DNA of 64,000 bases from Coriobacterium glomerans PW2 (GTDB taxonomy: Bacteria > Actinomycetota > Coriobacteriia > Coriobacteriales > Coriobacteriaceae), in NCBI RefSeq assembly GCF_000195315.1, contig NC_015389.1, positions 1,116,001 to 1,180,000 on the forward strand, in the 5' to 3' direction. The notes beneath the pieces were generated by a model. It did no database searches, was not told where the DNA came from, and worked only from the letters and a program-made list of their open reading frames with translations. Shown here piece after piece: positions 27,073-34,865 of this stretch. How positions within the stretch are numbered: the first letter of the stretch is position 1; every line of letters starts with the position of its first letter. The position numbers and the translations under genes were made by a program.

Positions 27073-27872
27073 ATCTCGCCGATCTTTTGATGGAGCTCGT
27101 TCAGTCGGCGCTCCACAGCATGCGGATCGCCCATCGTTAGCATAGCGCGATCCCCGAGCAAAAAGAACTCCCGGTTCCCCTTCGCGCCCTTGATCGGAGA
27201 TGCGCACACCTTGATCGGCAAGAGCCCATGCTCGACAAAGAGCGTCGCGGTGGCATGAAGGACGCGACGGTGCACATCGGCGCGGGTCACGACGCCTCCT
27301 CGGCCCACATCACGAGAGACGGCCTCGAACTGGGGCTTCACGAGGGCGAGAAACCGACCCCGGTCAACGAGCAGCTCCACGGCGGCATCGATGATGTTTC
27401 GAACGCTTGTAAAGGAGACGTCGCACACAGCGAGATCACAGCTCGAGCGATATCCCAGCTCGGGCACGTCGATGACATTGGTTCGCTCGAGGAGCTGAAC
27501 GCGCGGATCGCCTCTGAGCGACCAGTCGAACTGCGCGCGTCCGACGTCGATGGCGATGACGCGCCTCGCGGCGCGCTTGAGCAGACAATCGGTGAATCCG
27601 CCGGTGGATGCTCCGATGTCGGCGCATGTCAACCCCCTGGGAGAGACGCCGAACTCGTCGAGGGCGCCGGCGAGCTTGATGCCGCCGCGGCCGACATAGG
27701 GCGCTCGCCGCCTCACATGAAGCTCGATGCCGGGTCGAACCATGCGCCCCGCTGAGACCAAGCGCTCACCTCTGCTTGAGACGATGCCGGCCATGAGCAT
27801 GCGCAGGGCGCTGTCCCTGTCGGGGCAGAGCCCCCGGGCGACCATCTCGTCATCGAGGCGCACCCGCTTCAT
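27069..27872 (-). CDS. tlyA: TlyA family rRNA (cytidine-2'-O)-methyltransferase
   Basis: 267 residues: an S4 RNA-binding domain (RLDDEMVARGL onward, about 1-65) joined to an FtsJ-like methyltransferase domain with the SAM motif DIGASTGGFTDCLL. Family members methylate 16S/23S rRNA cytidines, and their loss gives capreomycin resistance in mycobacteria. It sits between xseB and nadK, a conserved arrangement. Confidence 0.93.
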   Translation of the reverse strand: MKRVRLDDEMVARGLCPDRDSALRMLMAGIVSSRGERLVSAGRMVRPGIELHVRRRAPYVGRGGIKLAGALDEFGVSPRGLTCADIGASTGGFTDCLLKRAARRVIAIDVGRAQFDWSLRGDPRVQLLERTNVIDVPELGYRSSCDLAVCDVSFTSVRNIIDAAVELLVDRGRFLALVKPQFEAVSRDVGRGGVVTRADVHRRVLHATATLFVEHGLLPIKVCASPIKGAKGNREFFLLGDRAMLTMGDPHAVERRLNELHQKIGEI

Positions 27873-27881
27873 CGTCGGGCG

Positions 27882-28169
27882 CTAGCTTCGAGGTGCATCG
27901 GCCGCCGTCGCCTCGGGCGGCTCAACGGAAGCGCGCTTCCGATCGGTGTCTTCGCAAGACCGAGCGGCGTCCGCGGTGAGATCGGCGACCTCGCGATCGC
28001 TCAGCTTGGAGGTATCGACCATCTCGACCGCTTTGGAGCCCAGCGCGATCGCCTCGTCGAATAAGTCGAGGCTGCGCTCAAGCGAGGTGTCCTTCGAACG
28101 CACCTGGCCTATGATCTCGTCGAGCCGAGCCGTGATGTCATCAAATGAATGCGTCGGAGTCTGCGCCAT
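27882..28169 (-). CDS. xseB: Exodeoxyribonuclease VII small subunit
   Basis: 95 residues. The XseB helix-pair signature runs from FDDITARLDEIIGQV through LERSLDLFDEAIAL, followed by a short charged tail. XseB packs around the large subunit XseA in exonuclease VII. No xseA is adjacent, although the two are normally side by side. The ATG at 28169 lies inside nusB (29-nt overlap); an in-frame GTG four codons upstream is possible. Confidence 0.87.
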   Translation of the reverse strand: MAQTPTHSFDDITARLDEIIGQVRSKDTSLERSLDLFDEAIALGSKAVEMVDTSKLSDREVADLTADAARSCEDTDRKRASVEPPEATAADAPRS

Positions 28170-28737
28170 GTTGTCCGTCACCGCCCTCGTCGGGATCGCA
28201 CCCGACCGCGCCTTCGGGGTCCTCGCCGCAGGAGCTCCCGTCATCTGTCTGATCGGCTGCGTCTGCGGCCCCCTCAGAGGTTTCGGAAGACGACGCGCGC
28301 GTCAACCTATCGGCGTCGGGCAGCTCCTCGGCACGCGAGATCTCTCCGAGAACGCCATTGACAAACCCAGCGGACTCGTCGGTCCCATATGCCTTCGCGA
28401 TCTCAACCGCTTCGTTGATGACGACAGCATCCTCGATGGGCTCGTCCGCCAAGCGCATCTCATAGATGGCGAGTCGCAAGAGATTGCGATCAGAGCCGGG
28501 CATGCGGGACAGCTCCCAGTTCTGGGAGACGGCGCACAGCGCCGAATCGATGCGATCGAGATGCGCGTAGCATCCGCGGACCAGCTCCAGCGCGTACGGC
28601 TCGAGAGGCCCCTGCGATAGGAGGTAATCGCCCTCGAGGACCTCATCGAGCGAACACATCAGCGCCTCAGCCTGAAACAGCAGCTGGAGCGCTTGGCTGC
28701 GAGCAAGCGTGCGCCCGCGGTTCACCTTTATGCTCAC
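28141..28737 (-). CDS. nusB: Transcription antitermination protein NusB with acidic tail
   Basis: 198 residues. Residues 1-145 are a normal helical NusB (RSQALQLLFQAEA at the start, DRNLLRLAIYEM in the middle, KAYGTDESAGFVNGVLGEI at the end). A further 50 or so residues are strongly acidic and low-complexity, with repeats of D, E, S and G. NusB binds boxA with NusE and supports rRNA antitermination. The GTG at 28737 has AAGGAG six bases upstream. The tail region coincides with the start of xseB in another frame. Confidence 0.92.
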   Translation of the reverse strand: MSIKVNRGRTLARSQALQLLFQAEALMCSLDEVLEGDYLLSQGPLEPYALELVRGCYAHLDRIDSALCAVSQNWELSRMPGSDRNLLRLAIYEMRLADEPIEDAVVINEAVEIAKAYGTDESAGFVNGVLGEISRAEELPDADRLTRASSSETSEGAADAADQTDDGSSCGEDPEGAVGCDPDEGGDGQHGADSDAFI

Positions 28738-28740
28738 GCG

Positions 28741-29097
28741 CTACTCCTTGGGAAAGACAAGGCCGTCGATAAAGACATCGACCCGAGAGACCTCGACGCC
28801 GACCTGTGCGTCGATGACGCGCACCGCTGCCTCGCGGACAGCGGCAGCCAGATCCATGAAAGGGTATCCGAAGAACACGACGATGCGCACGATCAAAACA
28901 AGCCGCTCGCCCTCGACGACGGCCTCGACAGGCGGCATCGACGCAGGAGCCTTCGTGAACATCGATACCAGGTTCGTGGCAAGGTCTCTCACCCCCACCG
29001 AGGCGACGCCCTCGACCTCCTCGACCGCACGCGTGACGATCGTCTCCAGCACCTCTGGCGCGATACCTATACCCGCGATACAGATCTCCTCAGACAT
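28741..29097 (-). CDS. Asp23/Gls24 family envelope stress protein
   Basis: A 118-residue Asp23 protein (DUF322), with an internal VEGVASVGVRDL segment and a C-terminal GVEVSRVDVFIDGL. Relatives anchor at the membrane or act in alkaline and cell-wall stress; the function here is unknown. It lies between efp and nusB, the usual context of the YqhY branch in Gram-positive bacteria, linked there to lipid synthesis control. The ATG at 29097 follows AGGAG. Confidence 0.9.
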   Translation of the reverse strand: MSEEICIAGIGIAPEVLETIVTRAVEEVEGVASVGVRDLATNLVSMFTKAPASMPPVEAVVEGERLVLIVRIVVFFGYPFMDLAAAVREAAVRVIDAQVGVEVSRVDVFIDGLVFPKE

Positions 29098-29112
29098 CGA
29101 TCTCCTCACCTC

Positions 29113-29676
29113 TCAGACGCGTGAGACGAACTTGCCGTCGCGCGTATCGACTTTGATAACATCGCCCTGGTTGAGATACATCGGCACTTGAATGAGCGCC
29201 CCCGTATCGATTGTGGCCGGCTTCGTCGAGCCCTGAACGGTGTCCCCCTTGAACCCCGGATCGGTCTCGGTGATCTCCGCCTCGATGAACATGGGAGGAT
29301 TCACGCCCATGAGATCGTCATCGGCGAAGAGCAGCTGCGCGGTATCGTTCTCACGCAGCCATCTGGCGTTGTCTCCCACGAACTCCGCGGAAACCGGGAC
29401 CTGCTCGAAGGTCTCGTTATCCATGAAGATATAGTCGCCCGCATCGTGATAGAGGTACTGCATCTCCTTGGTGATGAGCTGTACGCTTTCGAACTTCGTG
29501 CCCGCGTTGCAGGTCTGCTCGACCACGCGGCCCGTGCGAATGTCCTTCGTCTTGTAGCGGACGAACGCGCCGCCTTTGCCAGGCTTGACATGCTGGAACT
29601 CGACGATCGTGCATATCTTGTCCTTTATGCGCAAACCGATGCCGTTTTTGAAATCGGCGGTGGAGATGCTTGCCAT
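29113..29676 (-). CDS. efp: Elongation factor P
   Basis: A complete 187-residue EF-P with KOW, OB and S1-like domains. The tip loop reads KPGKGGAF, with Lys34 at the position that is modified or contacts the tRNA acceptor. It rescues ribosomes stalled on polyproline. No epmA/earP/ymfI modification gene is seen nearby, so the modification state is unknown. The efp-asp23-nusB order is typical. Confidence 0.97.
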   Translation of the reverse strand: MASISTADFKNGIGLRIKDKICTIVEFQHVKPGKGGAFVRYKTKDIRTGRVVEQTCNAGTKFESVQLITKEMQYLYHDAGDYIFMDNETFEQVPVSAEFVGDNARWLRENDTAQLLFADDDLMGVNPPMFIEAEITETDPGFKGDTVQGSTKPATIDTGALIQVPMYLNQGDVIKVDTRDGKFVSRV

Positions 29677-29769
29677 GTAATACCCTTCTGACGAGCGAGC
29701 GAAACCTTGATCAACATCGACAGCAGTATACTCTTTCAGACTGCACCGCAGGACAGCTCCGTCAAATCT

Positions 29770-30900
29770 CTAGCAGTCGATGATCTGGAGCTCATGCGGT
29801 GAGGCCGTGAAGGGACGATACCCTTCTTGGGTGACGACGCCGAAATCCTCCAAGCGCACGCCGCCGCGATCCGGCAGATACACGCCCGGCTCGACCGTGA
29901 TGACCGCGCCAGCCTCCACGAGGTTGCTCGAGCGACCGAATACGGGTAGCTCATGGACCTCGATGCCGACACCATGGCCCAAGCTGTGAGCGTAATAGGC
30001 ACCGTAGCCCGCCTCGTCGATGATCCTGCGAGAGAGCTCGTAGATATCCCGACCGTCGACGCCGGCGCGTATCGCGCTCGCACAGCTCTCATGGGCGAAG
30101 CGCACCAGATCGTAGATCGCTCGCTGCTCATCGCTGGGCTCTCCCAGACAGATCGTGCGCGTCATATCCGAGCAGTAGTCACGATAGGTCGCACCGTAAT
30201 CCATGAGAACGAGATCGCCCTTGCAGACCACGCGATCGGTGGGAATGGCATGCGGATTCGCCGTGTTGGGACCAGAGGCGACGATCGAGGCGAACGCGAG
30301 GCCGTCGGCGCCATTGCTGAACATGTTGCTGTCGAGCTCGATGCGAATCTGTTTCTCGGTGAGACCGGGCTTGATGAATTCGAGCATATGTTCGAAGGCG
30401 GCATCGGTGATGGATTGGGCGCGGGCCATGAGCTCAAGCTCACTTGGATCCTTCACGGCGCGCATGAGACGCAGATCCGCATGAAGGAGGGGCAGCTGAA
30501 TCGCCAGCGACGCATCATCGATAGCGCGCAGCAGCGCGCCGTGAAACGACAGCTCCATCGAGTCCTCGATGGCCACGGTGCGGCAGCGCCCGCTCGCCGC
30601 GCGACGCTGCGCCCAGACCGAGGCGGGAACCGCGTCCATGTCGATCTGCCAGGGACTGGACTTCGGCATGTGCTCCATGAAGCTGTTGAAATAGCGCGAA
30701 TCCGTGTGAAGGTAAGCTTTCTCGCGGGTTATGAGGGCGACGTGGGGAAGCTCCCCGGTGAAGTCGAACACGTCTGTCGCACCTGTGAGCCAGCGCAGAT
30801 TCGCCTCATCGCGAATGAGGATTCCATCGTAGGCGCGCTCATCGAGCATGGCGCGCACGCGCGCAAGGCGCTGCTCGGGACCATATTCTTTCTCTGACAT
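29770..30900 (-). CDS. pepQ: M24 metallopeptidase, Xaa-Pro aminopeptidase type
   Basis: 376 residues with a creatinase-like N-terminal domain (about 1-140) and a pita-bread catalytic domain. The five metal ligands are visible in DYGATY, SDMTRT, GHGVGIEVHE, VEPGVY and LEDFG. Such enzymes cleave dipeptides or N-termini before proline. Its place immediately upstream of efp is widely conserved. Whether it is a prolidase or an aminopeptidase P cannot be decided from sequence. Confidence 0.88.
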   Translation of the reverse strand: MSEKEYGPEQRLARVRAMLDERAYDGILIRDEANLRWLTGATDVFDFTGELPHVALITREKAYLHTDSRYFNSFMEHMPKSSPWQIDMDAVPASVWAQRRAASGRCRTVAIEDSMELSFHGALLRAIDDASLAIQLPLLHADLRLMRAVKDPSELELMARAQSITDAAFEHMLEFIKPGLTEKQIRIELDSNMFSNGADGLAFASIVASGPNTANPHAIPTDRVVCKGDLVLMDYGATYRDYCSDMTRTICLGEPSDEQRAIYDLVRFAHESCASAIRAGVDGRDIYELSRRIIDEAGYGAYYAHSLGHGVGIEVHELPVFGRSSNLVEAGAVITVEPGVYLPDRGGVRLEDFGVVTQEGYRPFTASPHELQIIDC

Positions 30901-30939
30901 GCCATCTCCTTATTTCATATCGCTGTTCTCGATGCGAGA

Positions 30940-32046
30940 TCAACCTTTAACCGAACCAGACGAGCGCGATTTCAGAAACGCTCGAACATGACGCTCGAGA
31001 ACATCCGTATCGACCGCAGTCAAACGAATTGTACCCGGGTTGCGAGGCAAAGCGAAAAGAAATCTGTTCGAATGAGCAGCGCTCGTCTCGGTGAGCGCCT
31101 CTAGAAACATCGCCTCATCGAAATCGATGCGCAACTCCGCAACACCCAGTTCCTCGAGATAATCATCCTGCGCGAACACATCGTCGATATCGAATTGGGT
31201 CACCTCGTGAGCGAGGCGCGCTTCAAATCGCATGCCCTCGGCGAGCAGCGCATAGTCCGCGACGTCGCCACCTAGACATCGTCTGAGAGCGCGTGCGCAG
31301 GTCAAACCGTATGATCGCGCGTGACGCGCAGAGGGGTTCGAAGCCTTGGCCACCGCCAGCCGAGACGACTGGGCTGAGATCAGCTCATCGGCGATCGCGA
31401 TCTCGTCGCGATTCAGAATGGGGCGAATCTGCTGACCGAAACGCTCCCAAGACAATCGGCTGCCGAAGATCGCCGAGCGAAGCAGCGCCACATAGCCGGC
31501 TCGCACGGATTCAGCGGGCGCCCCCACAACATAAGCGAGATCGCTCAAGACCAAGGCCGGCGAGGGCTGCAAGAAGACCATCTCCCGCGCATGAGCCGTA
31601 TCGAGCGCGCGCATGGAGGTCGCAGCGGTGACCATCGCATCGAGCGTCGTAGGAATGAGCAGCGCCTGCGTGCCTCCGCACCAGAGCGCGGCGCAAAACG
31701 AAACGATCGAGCACAGATCCGCATCGCCGTAACCGATGATCGCGTCATCCACGTTGATCTTGGCCTTCGCCAAGGACTCGAACACGGAGCTGGCCTCAGC
31801 GACCGTGGGGATGCGCTCGCCTTCGCTCAGCTTGATCGACACGGGCTCGATACCGAGATCTCGAAGCTCCTCGCATACCGAGGCGAGCGAATCATCCGAG
31901 ATGTCGGGATCATAAAGGATCAGGGCTCGCCGCATCTTGCCCATGACAGAGCGAACCATGCGGTTGATCTGCTGGAGCGCCCCGATCCCGACACGGTAGT
32001 CCACGGTGATCGAGTCACTCGTGAGCAGCTGACGTCTGATGCTCAA
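30940..32046 (-). CDS. AroB-like protein lacking catalytic residues
   Basis: About 368 residues with the overall 3-dehydroquinate synthase fold: SEGERIPT matches the SGE segment, and IPTTLDAMV matches the PTTLLA loop. The active site is gone. The NAD loop GGGV.GDLAGF is GYGDADLCSIVSF, and the SSVGGK lysine motif is TAATSMR. The zinc glutamate (AEVIKHG) is replaced in GYVALLRSA, and both zinc histidines (FGHT.GHA, HGEAVAIG) are lost (ARSYGLTCARA, LLAEGM). It is therefore probably not a dehydroquinate synthase. The TTG start at 32046 overlaps the aroK stop (TTGA); an ATG at 32079 is possible. Confidence 0.75.
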   Translation of the reverse strand: MSIRRQLLTSDSITVDYRVGIGALQQINRMVRSVMGKMRRALILYDPDISDDSLASVCEELRDLGIEPVSIKLSEGERIPTVAEASSVFESLAKAKINVDDAIIGYGDADLCSIVSFCAALWCGGTQALLIPTTLDAMVTAATSMRALDTAHAREMVFLQPSPALVLSDLAYVVGAPAESVRAGYVALLRSAIFGSRLSWERFGQQIRPILNRDEIAIADELISAQSSRLAVAKASNPSARHARSYGLTCARALRRCLGGDVADYALLAEGMRFEARLAHEVTQFDIDDVFAQDDYLEELGVAELRIDFDEAMFLEALTETSAAHSNRFLFALPRNPGTIRLTAVDTDVLERHVRAFLKSRSSGSVKG

Positions 32047-32576
32047 ATGAGACCACACTCCAAAAGTTGATTTGCGCATTCAAAACTGACCTGCTGAAAT
32101 GTTCGTCCGCGAATGTCGACGCTGAGATCGGCGGCGGCCTCGTAGAGCGGTCTGCGGTGCTCGAACAGATGCGCCGCATGGGAGCATGAGCGAAAATCCG
32201 GTCTCGATCTGCGCGATTTGATCTGGCGAAGCGAGTCCTTGAAGTCTCCATCAAGAAAGACGCAGTATCCCATCTCGTGCATGAGCTCGATATTTTTCGG
32301 CGTCTCGACGATACCGCCGCCGCAGGACACAAGCAGGCTCCGCTCGCGCTCGAGCGATCTGAGCACGTCGGTCTCCAAGATCCGGAAGGCTCGCTCCCCC
32401 TTCGTCTGAAAGATCTTCGCGACGCTTCTTCCCGCCCGCTTCTCCGCGAGCCGATCCGTGTCGACGAAGCGACGGCCGAACATGCGTCCCAGATTCCTCG
32501 CAAGCGTGGACTTGCCGGAACCGAGAAAGCCGATGAAGAAGATATGATCGCACCCGCGCTTGGGGAACTGAGGCAT
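32043..32576 (-). CDS. aroK: Shikimate kinase
   Basis: 177 residues. It has P-loop GFLGSGKST, the DTD motif (FVDTDRLAE), the shikimate-contacting arginine in AFRILE, the GGG motif (SCGGGIV) and a lid arginine in SRPDF. It phosphorylates shikimate at O3. The motifs look intact, in contrast to the degenerate AroB directly downstream, so either a full pathway uses another dehydroquinate synthase or the kinase has another substrate. The ATG at 32576 follows GAGGTG, seven bases after yqeG. Confidence 0.85.
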   Translation of the reverse strand: MPQFPKRGCDHIFFIGFLGSGKSTLARNLGRMFGRRFVDTDRLAEKRAGRSVAKIFQTKGERAFRILETDVLRSLERERSLLVSCGGGIVETPKNIELMHEMGYCVFLDGDFKDSLRQIKSRRSRPDFRSCSHAAHLFEHRRPLYEAAADLSVDIRGRTFQQVSFECANQLLECGLI

Positions 32577-32583
32577 AGCGCAG

Positions 32584-33084
32584 CTACACCTCGCACACTC
32601 GGTTTTTGAGGATGCGCTTCTCGAGGAGACGAAATATCCTCGTGTACCACAGATCGATCTTCGTCTGCGGCTTGACGAGAATGGTGTCGACCCCGGCGAT
32701 GTTTCCGGCCCACACATCGGTGCATATCTGGTCGCCGATCATGACCGCCTCGCGCGCGCTCACGTGGAGCCGGGCGAGGGCGCGCATCAAAGCGATCGGA
32801 GCGGGCTTCATCGCGCACGGAATCGCCTCGAGGCCCAGCTCGCATGCCGAGATCATGACGGCGGAGCGATGCCAGTTATTCGAGATCACGCACACCCTGA
32901 AACCGAGGTCGCGTGCCTTGTCGAGCCATTCGACAACGGAATTCGGGGCGCAGGTGGCACCGAACGGAACGAGGGTGTTGTCGCGATCGAGCAGAAGCGC
33001 TCGCTTGCCCTCGGCCCGCAGGGCCATGAGATCCACTCGATCGACGGAAGACACATAGCGCGCAGGCGACAGGACGCCGTTCAT
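32584..33084 (-). CDS. yqeG: YqeG family HAD IIIA-type phosphatase
   Basis: 166 residues with HAD motifs I (DRDNTLVPF), II (ISNNW), III (the lysine in MKPAP) and IV (IGDQICTDV). The YqeG subgroup is related to the phosphatidylglycerophosphate phosphatase GEP4, so a lipid-phosphate substrate is possible; pgsA lies elsewhere in the same run. It overlaps mltG by four bases (ATGA). Confidence 0.88.
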   Translation of the reverse strand: MNGVLSPARYVSSVDRVDLMALRAEGKRALLLDRDNTLVPFGATCAPNSVVEWLDKARDLGFRVCVISNNWHRSAVMISACELGLEAIPCAMKPAPIALMRALARLHVSAREAVMIGDQICTDVWAGNIAGVDTILVKPQTKIDLWYTRIFRLLEKRILKNRVCEV

Positions 33085-34319
33085 GGACGTGAATCCTGAT
33101 ACTCTTGAGCGAACTGAGCGAATTCGGAGTCATCCGAGGTGAAGCGATGCGTTTTGGCACCCCAGCTCGAAAGCACGTAGTACAGGTAGTCCGTCTTGGC
33201 CGGCCTCAGCGCCGCGCGGATGGAAGAGATCGACGGCGAACAGATCGGTCCGGGGGGCAGCCCATCGTGTTTGTAGAGGTTGTAGGGAGATTCGATGCCA
33301 AGATCTTCGCTTGAGACCGCTTGGTTTCCTCCGCCGCGCGCATAGACGATCGCGGCATCGATCTTGAGTCTCATCGGTTTCGCAAGTCGATTGTAGATGA
33401 CGCTGGCGACCTTGGGCCGTTCGGTATCCTCGGCGGTCTCTCGCTCGACCAGCGATGCCATGGTGACGATCTGTCGCGCGTCAAGCCCGTTGGCGCCCTT
33501 GTCGAGATCAAGATCCGCGGTCTCCGCTTTGAACTGATCGAGTAGCGCTCGGATGATCTGATCTGCCGTGGGCTTCTCGGTGAACGAATAGGTCTTTGGA
33601 TACAGATATCCCTCCAGGGAATCGTCATAGGCATTCGCGAGGAAGGAGTAGTCGCCGACATAGTTGGATGCCCTCGCCTGAGCGAGAAAATCGCTTCGGG
33701 CGATTCCGAAGGTCTCCTCGACCTTGGCAGCGGTCTCCTTCACGGTCAGGCCCTCTTGGATGACAAGCTTCACACCTTCCACGTTGGATCCGTGCGCGAG
33801 CGTCTCTACGACCGATTTCAGATCCTGTCCGGTGACGAAGCTGTACTTGCCGGGTTTAAGCTGGGTCTCGACCATCTGGCGCTTCACCTCCGCCTCGAAA
33901 TCCGTCGCGCTTTCAATCACATGATCCTGCTTGAGCAGGGATGCGATCTCTGTGCCGGCCGAACCCTGCGGGATGGTGATCTCCACGGGCTGTCCGGAGG
34001 CGACCGATGACTCGGGTGCCACCCAACCGAGGTTCGCGAGTCGCGGAAGGATCAGCAGCGCACCCGCGGCGATCACGCCGACGATCGCAACGATGGCGAC
34101 GATGGACGGCACGGGCGAGACCCGCCTGCGCCTCCTGTCGGGATACCGGGCGCCGCTCGCGCCGCGACCCGGATTTCGCCGGCCGTCCCTTACCTTGTAT
34201 GAAAAAGGTTGCGAAACTCTGCTCTGCTTCTGCGCGGGAGCTCGGTGCTGCGCCGGACTTGCACCCGATCTGTCGCAGCGATTCTGCCTACCCGATCCAT
34301 GACCGGTCTCATCGATCAC
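33081..34319 (-). CDS. mltG: Endolytic transglycosylase MltG
   Basis: About 412 residues. A basic, disordered cytoplasmic N-terminus of about 75 residues leads to one membrane segment (SIVAIVAIVGVIAAGALLIL), a LysM-like domain and the YceG catalytic domain, with the glutamate in SLVERET and the YNRL motif. It cuts nascent glycan strands and sets their length. I prefer a GTG at 34319, which has GAGGGGGG just upstream, over an ATG at 34367. The ruvX-mltG link is common. Confidence 0.92.
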   Translation of the reverse strand: MIDETGHGSGRQNRCDRSGASPAQHRAPAQKQSRVSQPFSYKVRDGRRNPGRGASGARYPDRRRRRVSPVPSIVAIVAIVGVIAAGALLILPRLANLGWVAPESSVASGQPVEITIPQGSAGTEIASLLKQDHVIESATDFEAEVKRQMVETQLKPGKYSFVTGQDLKSVVETLAHGSNVEGVKLVIQEGLTVKETAAKVEETFGIARSDFLAQARASNYVGDYSFLANAYDDSLEGYLYPKTYSFTEKPTADQIIRALLDQFKAETADLDLDKGANGLDARQIVTMASLVERETAEDTERPKVASVIYNRLAKPMRLKIDAAIVYARGGGNQAVSSEDLGIESPYNLYKHDGLPPGPICSPSISSIRAALRPAKTDYLYYVLSSWGAKTHRFTSDDSEFAQFAQEYQDSRP

Positions 34320-34442
34320 AATGCCCCCCTCTGATGCAGAAAACACAGCAATTGTATCGTATCGCATACCAGCAGCTCAACCGAGCAGTGTTCGTTTCAT
34401 GCAGACGTGCAGCAGCAATGCTCGCATTCTGAGTCGAGGCGC

Positions 34443-34865
34443 TCATCGTCCGGTCCGGTTCCTCCTGTCAAGCCACGTCTGGAGAAACAGGCTCGCTGCG
34501 ATCATATCGAGCTTGCCGCGCATCTCGCGCTCCGTGCACCCTCGCTCCCGAAGAATCCGCTTCGCCTCGCGCGAACTCATCCTCTCATCAACGAACGCGA
34601 CAGGCAGATCGGCCGCCGAACCGATCGCCTCCGCCTCAGCTCGAATTCGCTCGGCCTGTGGTCCGAGCTCTCCCGCCAGGGTCAGCGGGCTTCCGCAGAC
34701 GAGCATCTCGGGCTCATATTCGGCTAGGACATCGCGAAAGCTCCGCGCGAGCGAGACCACCTCGATAGCTGGCAGCACCTTCACGGGCAAGGCGACGCGC
34801 CCGGTGGCATCGGATACGGCGATGCCGCATCTGACCTCGCCGATATCGATCGCGAGGGCGATCAT
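34443..34865 (-). CDS. ruvX: RuvX/YqgF family putative Holliday-junction resolvase
   Basis: A 140-residue RNase H-fold protein: LAIDIGEVRCGIAVSD carries the first acidic residue, LVCGSPLTL follows, and FVDERMSS holds the last. Relatives process 16S rRNA 5' ends and may cleave junctions. The ATG at 34865 overlaps the alaS stop as ATGA. The alaS-ruvX-mltG order is conserved across Gram-positive bacteria. Confidence 0.93.
   Translation of the reverse strand: MIALAIDIGEVRCGIAVSDATGRVALPVKVLPAIEVVSLARSFRDVLAEYEPEMLVCGSPLTLAGELGPQAERIRAEAEAIGSAADLPVAFVDERMSSREAKRILRERGCTEREMRGKLDMIAASLFLQTWLDRRNRTGR

Noticed and set aside
29953-30897. A 314-codon plus-strand frame opposite the M24 peptidase
   Set aside because: It is a shadow frame; the minus-strand peptidase has all five metal ligands.
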